From positions 1-53,819 of the forward strand of contig NZ_CAAAJC010000020.1 in NCBI RefSeq assembly GCF_900640175.1: DNA of 53,819 nucleotides, written 5' to 3'. The position numbers and the translations under genes were made by a program. The stretch comes from Legionella sp. W10-070 (GTDB lineage: Bacteria > Pseudomonadota > Gammaproteobacteria > Legionellales > Legionellaceae). Of this stretch, positions 1-8,364 are shown in pieces. How positions within the stretch are numbered: the stretch's first letter is position 1; the number at the start of each line of letters is the position of its first letter. The notes below the pieces were generated by a model, which did not search any database, had not been told where the DNA came from, and worked only from the letters and a program-made list of their open reading frames with translations.

Positions 1-11
1 TTTTAATAAAT

Positions 12-95
12 GGGTTACCTTAATTGTGATGCAACGAAGCACTGATTTTGGCTCTATTTAAATTATTTCGGGTTACCTATTTCCGTGATGCAACG
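12..95. repeat. Two direct repeats, 58-59 bp apart
   Basis: The block GGGTTACCT, a 5-6 base spacer and then GTGATGCAACG occurs at 12-36 and again at 70-95. The bases between the copies are unrelated. The array may continue to the left of the window. No coding potential is evident here. It could be the end of a tandem array or a pair of protein-binding sites; the sequence does not decide. Confidence 0.6.
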
Positions 96-137
96 GGAGT
101 TATAACTTAATCATTAATAATCACTTAATTAATCAAT

Positions 138-166
138 TTGTCTAAATATAAAACTTTGCATATACT
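138..166 (+). promoter_or_regulatory. Sigma-70-like promoter for the small lipoprotein gene
   Basis: TTGTCT at 138-143 and TATACT at 161-166 are separated by exactly 17 bp. They lie about 30 bp upstream of the start codon at 198, so transcription would begin near 173. It is the best-matching promoter pair in the first 500 bases. Confidence 0.5.
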
Positions 167-197
167 TATTTTTAAATAACCTTTGCAAGGATGCACT

Positions 198-344
198 ATG
201 AAAAAAGTAATATTCTTGTTCCTGATTGTTGGGTCTACTTCCCTGGTTGCCGGTTGCGGCTTTTCTAACTGTTGCGGCTATTCTTCCTGCGGAAGTTGCG
301 GCACTGTTGCTGTCAACTGTTGTGGTTCGTCCGGCTGGTACTAA
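198..344 (+). CDS. Tiny cysteine-rich lipoprotein (48 aa)
   Basis: This 48-codon gene begins MKKVIFLFLIV and ends its signal peptide with a lipobox LVAGC, so Cys20 would be lipidated by Lgt and the signal removed by LspA. The predicted mature part has 29 residues, 7 of them cysteines (including two CC pairs) and many Gly and Ser. I do not recognise a family. An AAGG stretch at 187-190 serves as ribosome-binding site, a promoter-like pair lies upstream, and a small hairpin follows the stop. The cysteines could bind metal or form disulfides at the envelope; that is inference. It lies where minC might be expected, upstream of minD. Confidence 0.7.
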   Translation: MKKVIFLFLIVGSTSLVAGCGFSNCCGYSSCGSCGTVAVNCCGSSGWY

Positions 345-360
345 TAATAAACAACCCGAT

Positions 361-389
361 CTCCTTACGGCAAATAAAGTTGTAAGGAG
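361..389 (+). terminator. Hairpin after the small lipoprotein gene
   Basis: CTCCTTAC at 361-368 pairs with GTAAGGAG at 382-389 around a 13-base loop. The following bases are only weakly T-rich, so termination would be weak, but the position 17 bp after the stop codon fits. Confidence 0.4.
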
Positions 390-514
390 TCTTCCTGAAT
401 AGCTTAAATAAATTAATTTTCCTTGTCTAATGCTCTTGAACTTGAATTGAGCAAACATTAGCGTGTACACTGGAAGAATATTTTTACTGGTCGACTAACA
501 GGAAGGGTTCAGCG

Positions 515-1345
515 TTGGCTAAAATTATTGTTATTACATCAGGTAAGGGCGGTGTAGGTAAAACAACTACTTCGGCGGCTATCTCTTCAGGTCTTGCCAT
601 GCGAGGTCATAAAACCGTTGTGGTCGATTTCGACATTGGCCTCAGGAACCTGGACATCATAATGGGCTGTGAGCGTCGGGTTGTCTATGATTTTGTTAAC
701 GTTATTAATGGTGAAGCAAGCCTGAATCAAGCGTTAATCAAAGACAAGCGACTATCAGATTTATATATCCTGCCTGCGTCACAAACTCGCGATAAAGATT
801 CATTAACACTTGCAGGTGTAGAAAAAATTCTTAATGAATTAGCAAATGAGTTTGAATACATTATATGTGATTCACCAGCAGGAATAGAGACTGGTGCCTT
901 GATGGCAATGTATTTTGCCGATCATGCCATTGTAGTAACGAATCCTGAAGTCTCATCCGTACGTGATTCAGACAGAATTTTAGGTATTTTAGCCAGTAAA
1001 ACCAAACGGGCAGTGGAAAATCAGACGCCTGTTATTGAGCATCTTTTACTAACTCGCTACGATCCTGAGCGTGTAGAAAAAGGAGAAATGCTATCTGTTA
1101 ATGACGTTAAGGAGATTCTTGCCATACCTCTGATTGGTGTAATTCCCGAGTCGAAGGCGGTTCTGAAAGCGTCCAACACAGGGACCCCAGTTGTGCTTGA
1201 TGAGACCAGTGATGCAGGAATAGCCTACCAGGACGCCATAGCCCGATTTTTAGGGGAAGACAAGCCCATGCGTTTTATTAATAGTGAGCGGAAAGGAATA
1301 TTGCGCCGCTTGTTCGGAAAAAACAAGGAGGACATTCCAGCATGA
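515..1345 (+). CDS. minD: Septum-site ATPase MinD
   Basis: MinD is a membrane-cycling ParA/MinD-family ATPase that recruits MinC to the poles and is released by MinE, keeping the division septum at mid-cell. The deviant Walker A KGGVGKTT sits at residues 11-18, followed by the signature [10 protein letters not shown]. The C-terminus ([14 protein letters not shown]) matches the amphipathic membrane-targeting helix. The length of 276 aa is typical. The start is a TTG at 515, chosen because the protein then begins [13 protein letters not shown] and because AGGAAGGG lies 7 bases upstream. It overlaps minE by 4 bp. No minC lies between the window edge and this gene. Confidence 0.97.
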   Translation: MAKIIVITSGKGGVGKTTTSAAISSGLAMRGHKTVVVDFDIGLRNLDIIMGCERRVVYDFVNVINGEASLNQALIKDKRLSDLYILPASQTRDKDSLTLAGVEKILNELANEFEYIICDSPAGIETGALMAMYFADHAIVVTNPEVSSVRDSDRILGILASKTKRAVENQTPVIEHLLLTRYDPERVEKGEMLSVNDVKEILAIPLIGVIPESKAVLKASNTGTPVVLDETSDAGIAYQDAIARFLGEDKPMRFINSERKGILRRLFGKNKEDIPA

Positions 1346-1605
1346 GCCTATTCAGTTACTTGAGAAAAAAAACCAGTACGGCATCTGTAGCTAAAGAGCG
1401 TTTGCAAATTATTATTTCGCACGAACGCTCCCAACGTAACACTCCCGATTATTTACCTAAGCTGCAGGAAGAAATTCTCGCCGTAATCGCGAAATATATT
1501 CGTATAAATCGCGATCAGGTCAGCGTAAATCTGGAGCGCATGGGGGACAGTGCCGTGCTTGAGCTTAATGTAACCATGCCTGATGAAGTACTCGAAGAAA
1601 GCTAG
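1342..1605 (+). CDS. minE: Cell-division topological specificity factor MinE
   Basis: MinE stimulates the MinD ATPase and drives Min oscillation. The 87-residue protein has the usual layout: an N-terminal MinD-binding part containing [14 protein letters not shown], then a dimerising topological-specificity domain ending [13 protein letters not shown]. Its ATG overlaps the minD stop (ATGA, 4 bp), so the two are translationally coupled. An AGGAGG-type site lies inside the end of minD. Confidence 0.96.
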   Translation: MSLFSYLRKKTSTASVAKERLQIIISHERSQRNTPDYLPKLQEEILAVIAKYIRINRDQVSVNLERMGDSAVLELNVTMPDEVLEES

Positions 1606-1694
1606 CAGATAAGTTTGCTATTTATATAACTTTATTAGATTGACGAAGACCAGATTCTTGCATGATAATTATGCATAAAAAATAATCAATATGG

Positions 1695-2384
1695 CTAAAT
1701 AAACATAATTTCCTCATTCCTTCGATGTACTTTAAATTCCTTGTTACTCATATCAAAACTATAAGTTAAGTAACAAAAATCACGGACATTGGAAAGGACT
1801 CGATCATTGAAAGCAACCATATTAATTCCTTCTTCATCCCTTGCCGAAGCCACTCTTAATAAAGGATGACCTTCTCTGGCCACCCGTTTTCCAATTTCCT
1901 GACATTTGGAGTAATTTAATTTATCAATTAACCAAGGGTATGCTTGTACTTTTTTTGATAAGTCAAAAGCAAGACCATGACAACTGATTTCACCTACTTT
2001 CCTTTCACTATAAATTATCTCCTCATCTGCAAAGGCATCAGGAGAGTCAAGAATATCCTGAATAAAATGATACCTGGTTTCATAAATACTGGTTTTCAGC
2101 GTTTCGCATCCATACCAGCAAGCAAATGATCCATCACTAAAGCGAGAGGCAGTAGTATGTTCAAAAGGATAGTTAATAAAATCATTTTTACTATAATTAA
2201 AGGCTCTCTGGATCATGGAGTGATTAACCAGGCTTGGCCGTATATAAATATCCAGCTCATTTGCTGCATCCCAATCCAGAGGATCATCGCTAAGATCATC
2301 AAATAGATTCTGGGATTTCCTAATGCTGCGAATGTTGCGGAAAAGATCCTTGGAATAATCAATTGCCACATCAAATAGATCCAT
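1695..2384 (-). CDS. RES-domain toxin of a RES/Xre system
   Basis: RES-domain proteins (MbcT/ParT families) are toxins that degrade NAD+ or ADP-ribosylate targets. Here the conserved Arg is R81 (in ASRFSDGS), the Glu is E102 (in SIYETRYH) and the Ser is S180 (in RVASARDEEG), followed by INMVAFNDRVLS, which fits the RES consensus. The 229 aa length is normal for the family. It starts 2 bp after the stop of the cognate antitoxin gene upstream, the usual antitoxin-first order. Which of the two chemistries it uses cannot be read from the sequence. The frame is intact, so the module is probably functional. Confidence 0.88.
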   Translation of the reverse strand: MDLFDVAIDYSKDLFRNIRSIRKSQNLFDDLSDDPLDWDAANELDIYIRPSLVNHSMIQRAFNYSKNDFINYPFEHTTASRFSDGSFACWYGCETLKTSIYETRYHFIQDILDSPDAFADEEIIYSERKVGEISCHGLAFDLSKKVQAYPWLIDKLNYSKCQEIGKRVAREGHPLLRVASARDEEGINMVAFNDRVLSNVRDFCYLTYSFDMSNKEFKVHRRNEEIMFI

Positions 2385-2386
2385 TA

Positions 2387-2794
2387 TTAGTGACCTCGCA
2401 TATGATCTGTAAGCAGCCTGACTTGAGCAATACCGATATACCCATAATCAAGCATAATTTCTAATGGGGTTAAATTATCAAACTTTCTATTACGTGCCTT
2501 TATCCACCTGTAAACAACTTCTCTGTTTTCAGGATAAATAATTCTAAGACTCTTATGAATACCCAACAAGTTACTCACTCGCTCAATTGTATCTCTACCC
2601 GCGATATGAGCAGTTCCTTTTTTAAACTTGTCAAGTTGTGCAGAGCTAATTCCTCCCAACAGGTTTCGCTGCTCATCATTTTTCAATTCCCATCTATTGA
2701 AAAGAGCAATAATATTTTGTGTGTTTCGCTTCAGGCTATCTTCATTAAGGTTTTTTACTGTGGGTTGTTTACCAATGTTCATGGCGCGCCCCAT
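2387..2794 (-). CDS. Xre/MbcA/ParS-type antitoxin
   Basis: The 135-residue protein has an N-terminal helix-turn-helix-like region (LLGGISSAQLDKFKKGT) and a C-terminal toxin-binding DUF2384 part (TPLEIMLDYGYIGIAQVRLLTDHM). In this family the antitoxin plugs the active site of the RES partner and represses its own promoter. The start may be the ATG at 2794 or the one at 2782 (MNIGKQPT); neither has a strong ribosome-binding site. A palindrome lies just upstream. Confidence 0.85.
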   Translation of the reverse strand: MGRAMNIGKQPTVKNLNEDSLKRNTQNIIALFNRWELKNDEQRNLLGGISSAQLDKFKKGTAHIAGRDTIERVSNLLGIHKSLRIIYPENREVVYRWIKARNRKFDNLTPLEIMLDYGYIGIAQVRLLTDHMRGH

Positions 2795-2817
2795 AAGTAT
2801 ATTTATATGTAATATTA

Positions 2818-2831
2818 TTCTATAAATAGAA
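2818..2831. promoter_or_regulatory. Palindromic candidate operator of the RES/Xre operon
   Basis: TTCTAT and ATAGAA form inverted arms around a 2-bp centre at 2818-2831, about 25 bp upstream of the antitoxin start in a very AT-rich promoter region. Autoregulation through such a site is usual for Xre antitoxins; use of this site is inferred. Confidence 0.35.
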
Positions 2832-2883
2832 AAATATCCATAAAATATACTATTTCAATAGATAGCACATGCATTATCACCCA

Positions 2884-4032
2884 CTATGTTAATTCGGGAA
2901 GAAAATAATTGATTAAAAGCAGCAGGCATATTACCACACTTAAGATAATTGCTACTCGTTTAAAGAGTCGATCGATATTTTGTCTGCTTTCATGTTTAGT
3001 TATTATTTTTGCAATGGCTTCTCTCTGCTCCTTTGAATCAAACAACGCTCCATTTTCCACACTGACAAGAGTTCCATCTGGTGTAAATCTAAATGGCTCC
3101 ATATGTTCAAAATACTCAACGCCATAATCAATTAATAATTGCTCCCCTTTTATAATATCCCTTAACGCATAATAAACTATATTTTCTATACCGTTTAAAA
3201 CATCTCTTTTCGCAACCAGGTTGGCTTTAATCAATGAGCAGTCCGAATTGTCCGAAGCAGGGGCATGATTTACAAATCTTGCAATATTGCCATACTCCCG
3301 GGCATCAACCCCTAAATTCAAAACATCGATTTCAGGGTTAAAATAATATCTTTTGTTGATGGGGTCACTGCTTTTCTTTCCATAGTAGACACAAACCGCC
3401 TCCCCTTCCCTGATTAACTTCCTCGAATACACACCACATCCAATCAAGCTATTGATATAGCGCAATTCATATTTCTTAAAATCATCTGATTGATTTAATA
3501 ATTGATTCAGGATTGGATTTTCTTCAAATAAAGAATCTCCATTGACGACAGGAGGGAGATTTGTAAAAGAAACCTCTTCATCAATAAGCAGATGATCGTA
3601 AAACTGAAATCTGCAATCTGAAAACTCGGTGATGATGGCATTTAAATGATTAACACTAATTAATTTACTTGCAGCTTTATGGTAATCGATAGAAAACGGA
3701 ATCTTATGGTTATTCATTGAATGAAAAAGAGCCTCTGAGGAGGTTATCTTAAACAGATAGTCCCTTGAACTCTCCTCTTGAATCAGGGTTGCATAAATAT
3801 ACCTCGCCATCTGGAGAAACGTTTTCCTGCTATTGCAGGTATACTGACAGATATTATTAACAGGGTATAATACGGGGTGATTCAGTAACGGATGGCTGAA
3901 ATTTAATGTTCTAAAAGAATGGGGACCTATCTTTTCATTATCATTAACTAAATAAGTTCCCGAAGCGACATCAAAAATTGCTTTCTTATATGCTGATTGC
4001 CTGTCTTGGTTAGTAAAAGCAATTTTTACCAT
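2884..4032 (-). CDS. SET-domain methyltransferase-like protein with C-terminal membrane anchor; candidate effector
   Basis: Residues ~187-308 of this 382-aa protein carry the hallmarks of a eukaryotic-type SET lysine methyltransferase: GCGVYSRKLIREGE (SAM-binding GxG motif), GNIARFVNHA at 249-258 (canonical GN.ARFINHSC) and GEQLLIDYGVEYF near 296-308 (canonical GEEL..DYG). The first ~185 residues match nothing I know. Residues ~360-377 form one hydrophobic helix (VAIILSVVICLLLLINYF) near the C-terminus, so it would be a tail-anchored enzyme. There is no signal peptide. Legionella has a known SET effector (RomA/LegAS4) that methylates host histones; this protein lacks the ankyrin repeats of that one and adds a membrane anchor. 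Export and substrate are inferred. No clear ribosome-binding site precedes the ATG. Confidence 0.82.
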   Translation of the reverse strand: MVKIAFTNQDRQSAYKKAIFDVASGTYLVNDNEKIGPHSFRTLNFSHPLLNHPVLYPVNNICQYTCNSRKTFLQMARYIYATLIQEESSRDYLFKITSSEALFHSMNNHKIPFSIDYHKAASKLISVNHLNAIITEFSDCRFQFYDHLLIDEEVSFTNLPPVVNGDSLFEENPILNQLLNQSDDFKKYELRYINSLIGCGVYSRKLIREGEAVCVYYGKKSSDPINKRYYFNPEIDVLNLGVDAREYGNIARFVNHAPASDNSDCSLIKANLVAKRDVLNGIENIVYYALRDIIKGEQLLIDYGVEYFEHMEPFRFTPDGTLVSVENGALFDSKEQREAIAKIITKHESRQNIDRLFKRVAIILSVVICLLLLINYFLPELT

Positions 4033-4065
4033 ATTAATATTTTGAAATATAGCTCAGGTTGAAAC

Positions 4066-4103
4066 AAATCCTTGATGTTTTCACAAGCAAACATCAAGGA
4101 TTT
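4066..4103 (-). terminator. Perfect 14-bp stem-loop after fadE
   Basis: The arms 4066-4079 and 4090-4103 are perfect reverse complements (AAATCCTTGATGTT and its partner) with a 10-base loop. The hairpin lies between the fadE stop and the SET gene start, so it probably ends fadE transcription. T residues after the stem are few. Confidence 0.6.
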
Positions 4104-4122
4104 AAAGGATCTAACAGAGGAG

Positions 4123-6618
4123 TTAATTAATTATTTCTTCTGTTGCCAAATCATCTTCGCTGAGACTAGCCCTCTTTTTTACTTTACCTGGTGGATTATT
4201 CGCAGGGACTCTTCGCAATTCCTCATCATTAAAGTCATCAACTGCAATTGCTTCTTGCCTTGCAATCTCTGCTTCCCGTAATTTCAGCGCTTCTTTAGCA
4301 TCAAGAATATGACATTGTTCTGCTTCTTCAATTTGATCAAGCAAAGTCAATGAGGTAAGCATGCCATCTTTTACGGCATTAGAGACTTTTCTTTCCAATT
4401 CTTGTACAGCATAGAGCTGCAGGAAAGTTTTTTCCAAGCGCCCCAAGGGACAGTTCTCAATAGGCTCTACAAATACCAACCGGGTCAAACGGTTACGCGC
4501 TTCATTTGGTTCAGTCAGTAGGTGTGCTAATTTTTGTCCCAATTTATCAGAGGGTTTATGACGTCGATTACCGAAAGGCATTAATGATAATTTGAGCACA
4601 ATGCGAGCCCAGCGAACAGGAAAGTTGACAATCACAGCCTGAATGGCAACTTCACACTCATGAAACAACTGCTGACAACACCAATCAACTAAAGGCAAGT
4701 CAGTAGAAGGCTCACCATCTTCATGAAAACGTTTTAATACCGCTGAAGCCAGATAAAGATTACTTAAGATATCTCCCAGGCGGGCAGAAATTTTTTCTTT
4801 CCGCTTTAACGCACCACCGAGCACAACCATAGAAAAATCAGAGAGAAAAGCCAGGTTAGTACTATATCGATGAATAAGTTGATAGTACCGTTTCGCTTTA
4901 CTCTCAGGTGCGCCAGTAAATCGAGCATCCGTCAATGAGAAAATCAACGATTTTGTTAAATTGGCGAGGACAAATCCTGCATGTCCCCAGAATGCTTTAT
5001 CAAAAGCCACGAGATCGTTTTTGCGAACACTTTCCAACTCCTGAAAAACGTAGGGATGGCAACGAACAGCGCCTTGACCGAATATAATGAGACTGCGGGT
5101 TAAGATATTAGCTCCCTCTACGGTAATACTAATCGGTGCATTTTGATAACCACGGCCAAGATAATTATTAGGTCCCAAACAAATACCTTTTCCACCATGA
5201 ATGTCCATCGCATCCATCGCAACCTGACGTGCCCTCTCGGTGGTATGGTATTTCAATATTGCCCCTGCTACAGAAGGTTTGGCACCATGATCAATGGCAG
5301 CTGCAGTCATGGTCAATCCTGCATCAATAAGATAGGTATTTCCCGCAATCCGCGCCAAAGGCTCTTCTATACCTTCAAATTTAGCAATTGATTGGTTAAA
5401 TTGTTTACGAACCCGTGCATAAGCCCCACTGGCTAAAGCACCAGCCTGGGAACCGCCCATAGCGCTTGAGGGCAGTGAGATAGCACGTCCGGCACTTAAA
5501 CACTCCATCAGCATACGCCAGCCAGCTCCAGCCATAGCGGCTCCACCAATCAGATAGTCCAGAGGAACAAATACATCTTTCCCCTGAGTAGGCCCGTTTA
5601 AAAAACCCGTATTCAGAGGGAAATGACGCCGTCCTTTAATAACGCCCGGTGTATTTGCCGGGATTAAAGCCAGCGTAATTCCTATATCTGTTCCCTTTCC
5701 CAGTAAATTTTCCGGGTCAAACATACGGAATGCCAATCCTATTACCGTGGCAATCGGACATAAGGTGATATAACGCTTATTCCATGTCAAACGCACCCCT
5801 AACACATCCTGGCCATTAAATTCCTGACGGCAAACAATCCCTTTATCAGGAATTGAAGCTGCATCAGAGCCTGCATTAGGGCCTGTCAGGGCAAAACAGG
5901 GGATTTCTCTACCATCGGCCAAACGGGGTAAATAATAATCCTTTTGCTCCTCGGTACCATATTTTAATAGCAATTCGGCAGGCCCCAAAGAATTAGGCAC
6001 CGAAATGCTGCTGCCAACCGTTACCGAACGACCATACAGTCTTGCCAGAATTGTAAACTGGGCCGTAGCTGAAAATCCAAGCCCCCCATAACGCTTGGGA
6101 ATAATCATTCCCAGAAAACCCTTCTCCTTAATAAATTGCCAAATTTCAGCTGGCATATCAGTGTGTACATGGGTAATATCCCAATCATCAATCATCCGGC
6201 AAAGTTCATTCACAGAACCTTCAATAAATGCGTTTTCCTCCTCAGTTAACTTAACTGCCGGAGCATTAAGAAGACGATTAAAATCAGGCGCACCACTAAA
6301 TAAATCACCTTCCCAGCCTACTGTCCCAGCTTCAAGCGCTTCACGCTCTGTAGCCGACATGGCTGGCATTAACTTACTAATTTTTCTGAATAAATGACGA
6401 GAGACAAGTTGCTTGCGCAGAGGGTTGATAGAGCCGAGTATCAATCCTGCAGCAATTAGCCACAAAAACCCTTGGGCGATAATTCCCGGTGAAGCGAACT
6501 TCATCACCAGCAGCGCAAACAGGATATAACTGATTGCCCAAACAGCAATAGATGCCTGTCTGGCCAGTAATAAAAAGGTGGCACCTGCCACTGCCAGTAT
6601 GATTAGACTATGCAACAC
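4123..6618 (-). CDS. fadE: Acyl-CoA dehydrogenase FadE
   Basis: This is the large FadE-type acyl-CoA dehydrogenase that performs the first FAD-dependent step of fatty-acid beta-oxidation. At 831 aa it is close to E. coli FadE (814 aa). Residues 1-65 contain two or three hydrophobic segments typical of the membrane-associated FadE N-terminus. The dehydrogenase core follows (IIPKRYGGLGFSATAQF, CFALTGPNAGSDAAS, DIHGGKGICLGPNNYLGR), then the DUF1974 C-terminal extension. The start is a GTG at 6618 with an AGGAGAG site about 5 bases upstream. It is transcribed alone, ahead of a strong hairpin. Confidence 0.95.
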   Translation of the reverse strand: MLHSLIILAVAGATFLLLARQASIAVWAISYILFALLVMKFASPGIIAQGFLWLIAAGLILGSINPLRKQLVSRHLFRKISKLMPAMSATEREALEAGTVGWEGDLFSGAPDFNRLLNAPAVKLTEEENAFIEGSVNELCRMIDDWDITHVHTDMPAEIWQFIKEKGFLGMIIPKRYGGLGFSATAQFTILARLYGRSVTVGSSISVPNSLGPAELLLKYGTEEQKDYYLPRLADGREIPCFALTGPNAGSDAASIPDKGIVCRQEFNGQDVLGVRLTWNKRYITLCPIATVIGLAFRMFDPENLLGKGTDIGITLALIPANTPGVIKGRRHFPLNTGFLNGPTQGKDVFVPLDYLIGGAAMAGAGWRMLMECLSAGRAISLPSSAMGGSQAGALASGAYARVRKQFNQSIAKFEGIEEPLARIAGNTYLIDAGLTMTAAAIDHGAKPSVAGAILKYHTTERARQVAMDAMDIHGGKGICLGPNNYLGRGYQNAPISITVEGANILTRSLIIFGQGAVRCHPYVFQELESVRKNDLVAFDKAFWGHAGFVLANLTKSLIFSLTDARFTGAPESKAKRYYQLIHRYSTNLAFLSDFSMVVLGGALKRKEKISARLGDILSNLYLASAVLKRFHEDGEPSTDLPLVDWCCQQLFHECEVAIQAVIVNFPVRWARIVLKLSLMPFGNRRHKPSDKLGQKLAHLLTEPNEARNRLTRLVFVEPIENCPLGRLEKTFLQLYAVQELERKVSNAVKDGMLTSLTLLDQIEEAEQCHILDAKEALKLREAEIARQEAIAVDDFNDEELRRVPANNPPGKVKKRASLSEDDLATEEIIN

Positions 6619-6660
6619 TATTCTCTCCTTTTAGTAATTATCCTTAGATAAAGCCCCATC

Positions 6661-6685
6661 ATAAAACAGCCTTATGGGAAGCTGT
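6661..6685 (-). terminator. Terminator of the importer-hydrolase operon
   Basis: Read on the minus strand, ACAGC (6681-6685) pairs with GCTGT (6666-6670), with partial pairing inside, and a run ending TTTTAT follows at 6661-6666. It lies 19 bp past the hydrolase stop. Confidence 0.5.
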
Positions 6686-6703
6686 CCTTAATTTTTATAT
6701 ACA

Positions 6704-7492
6704 TTACCTGAGTATAGTATCAAGCGCCATAATAACCTGATTTGCAACCTGCACAGGGTACTCCATAGGCAGCATATGCGTTCCTTTTATTTTCATACTT
6801 GAGATATTGTAATGTTTTTTCATATAGCGTACATCAAGACGATCTACAACAGTACTCTTATTGCCATAAATCAGCATCGCAGGTATAGTCAGCCGCCCTT
6901 CATATTCATGAAGGGTGTGAGGGATGGTTCTATAAATTAAATATTCAATATGGCGGTCAAAACGAAGCATATAGCCATTTTCCGTTCTTTGCAGCCCATA
7001 CTCAATATAATCCTCCAGGCAAGCCTGAGTAAATGTTTTAAAGAGTTCACGTCCTTTCAAATACTCAAGAAGCTGTTCTTTATTCTGCCAGTGTTCCCTT
7101 CTATTACGTGTGCGCAAAGCAGGCGTAATCCTATCGATTACGCCTAATGCTTTGGCAATACGCACCATATTGGACTTAAACCGTCCGAGGAGGGGCGAAT
7201 CAATCATAATTACAGCCTTAAACAACGCAGGCTGTTCAATTGCCGCTAACAGACTTAAAACCCCACCCAAAGAATGACCCACGGCAATGACCGGTTGATT
7301 GGCTTTCTCTCGTACACTAGAAATAACTTCATCGACTAAAAAATGCCAATTTTCTGTAACCGGGAACTGTGAGTTATGGCCAATCCTGTCAATGTAACAA
7401 TAGTCGTATCTGGTCGCCAGCTGACTTAATAATTGCGAATAGCAAGGAGCAGGAAAGCCATTTCCGTGAGCAAAATGGATAAGTTCCCTCAT
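6704..7492 (-). CDS. Alpha/beta-hydrolase
   Basis: A 262-residue cytoplasmic alpha/beta-hydrolase with an N-terminal HGNGFP oxyanion-type motif at 9-14, the nucleophile elbow GHSLGG (Ser74), and a C-terminal KGTHMLPMEYP supplying the likely catalytic His. The substrate is unknown. It is the last gene of the operon behind the ABC importer and overlaps the upstream DUF1189 gene by 4 bp (ATGA). That context suggests action on an imported ester or a lipid-related compound; this is inference. Confidence 0.88.
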   Translation of the reverse strand: MRELIHFAHGNGFPAPCYSQLLSQLATRYDYCYIDRIGHNSQFPVTENWHFLVDEVISSVREKANQPVIAVGHSLGGVLSLLAAIEQPALFKAVIMIDSPLLGRFKSNMVRIAKALGVIDRITPALRTRNRREHWQNKEQLLEYLKGRELFKTFTQACLEDYIEYGLQRTENGYMLRFDRHIEYLIYRTIPHTLHEYEGRLTIPAMLIYGNKSTVVDRLDVRYMKKHYNISSMKIKGTHMLPMEYPVQVANQVIMALDTILR

Positions 7493-8364
7493 GAAACCAC
7501 CAGCTTACGGCTTTCGCGTTCAAGTGAGCGTATGGCAAAAACATAATAGCCTAACAGAAGAACAATCAACAAAAATCCAAACCCTGGAAAAAACAAATCA
7601 AATGCCAAACAGAATAACAACACCAGAATGTGAGGGGTAGCGCTTACCGTCAGCAAGCGGAGAGCTTGTTTATAGCTAATAGTTAATGAATAAAACAGCT
7701 TGGCAATAAATTGCCCCATTAAGGCGAAGGCAAGAAAAAATACCAGGTACATGGCAAAAAACACAAGCACAATACTTGGATATAAAAGTACCTGTGAAAC
7801 GATCTTTAATTTCTGGACTCCCAAAGTATTTATCATATCTTTACCATCAAAGACTTCATTAATATTTTCAGTAAGCGGTACAACACCAACCAATTGACCG
7901 GAGGGTTCCATTTGTTGGGCAAAAAAGAAATCATGAACAAAAATACGATAAAAAACTTTATCTTCGGTAATTAACGCCATTAGCTGAGGGTAGTTATTGT
8001 CGATTGTCTTAATTGTGCCTGTTGTATCAATAATAAATACAACCTGCCCAGCATCATTTTTTACCTCATAAGGCATCGGTTTGTCAAAAGAAACCTTGCC
8101 ATTTTGAATATAGATGGTCGGGAATCTTTCCAGTGGCTGGATAATCTGCTCATCAAAAAAACGATTTAATTCTGAAAGGATCTGCAATGAAAAAGGAATA
8201 CATCCCAATAACAAAACCAATAGTAAATAACGAAAGCCAAAGCCTTTCCATCGTTTACCAACATCCACGTATAAACGTCGACTAAAAAAAGATAAAAACA
8301 ATGCCTGGATGTAGTTATAAAGCGGGGTATCAATTTTCCTTAAAGCCCTTGCTTGTTCAGCCAT
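7489..8364 (-). CDS. DUF1189 (MalA-like) membrane protein
   Basis: A multi-pass membrane protein of 291 aa. An N-terminal helix (YLLLVLLLGCIPFSLQIL) is followed by an extracytoplasmic stretch of ~120 residues and a C-terminal bundle of about four helices. The reading frame extends upstream to 8451, but the start at 8364 (MAEQARALRK) is preferred. It has GGGAGG about 6 bases before it and overlaps the ATPase gene by only 8 bp. DUF1189 members are known beside maltodextrin-type ABC importers in Firmicutes (YvdJ/MalA), which matches the context here. Its molecular role is not established. Confidence 0.75.
   Translation of the reverse strand: MAEQARALRKIDTPLYNYIQALFLSFFSRRLYVDVGKRWKGFGFRYLLLVLLLGCIPFSLQILSELNRFFDEQIIQPLERFPTIYIQNGKVSFDKPMPYEVKNDAGQVVFIIDTTGTIKTIDNNYPQLMALITEDKVFYRIFVHDFFFAQQMEPSGQLVGVVPLTENINEVFDGKDMINTLGVQKLKIVSQVLLYPSIVLVFFAMYLVFFLAFALMGQFIAKLFYSLTISYKQALRLLTVSATPHILVLLFCLAFDLFFPGFGFLLIVLLLGYYVFAIRSLERESRKLVVS

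Noticed and set aside
129-470. Minus-strand open frame of 113 codons over the small lipoprotein gene
   Set aside because: It is antisense to a gene with its own promoter, lipobox and ribosome-binding site, and its composition is that of a shadow frame.
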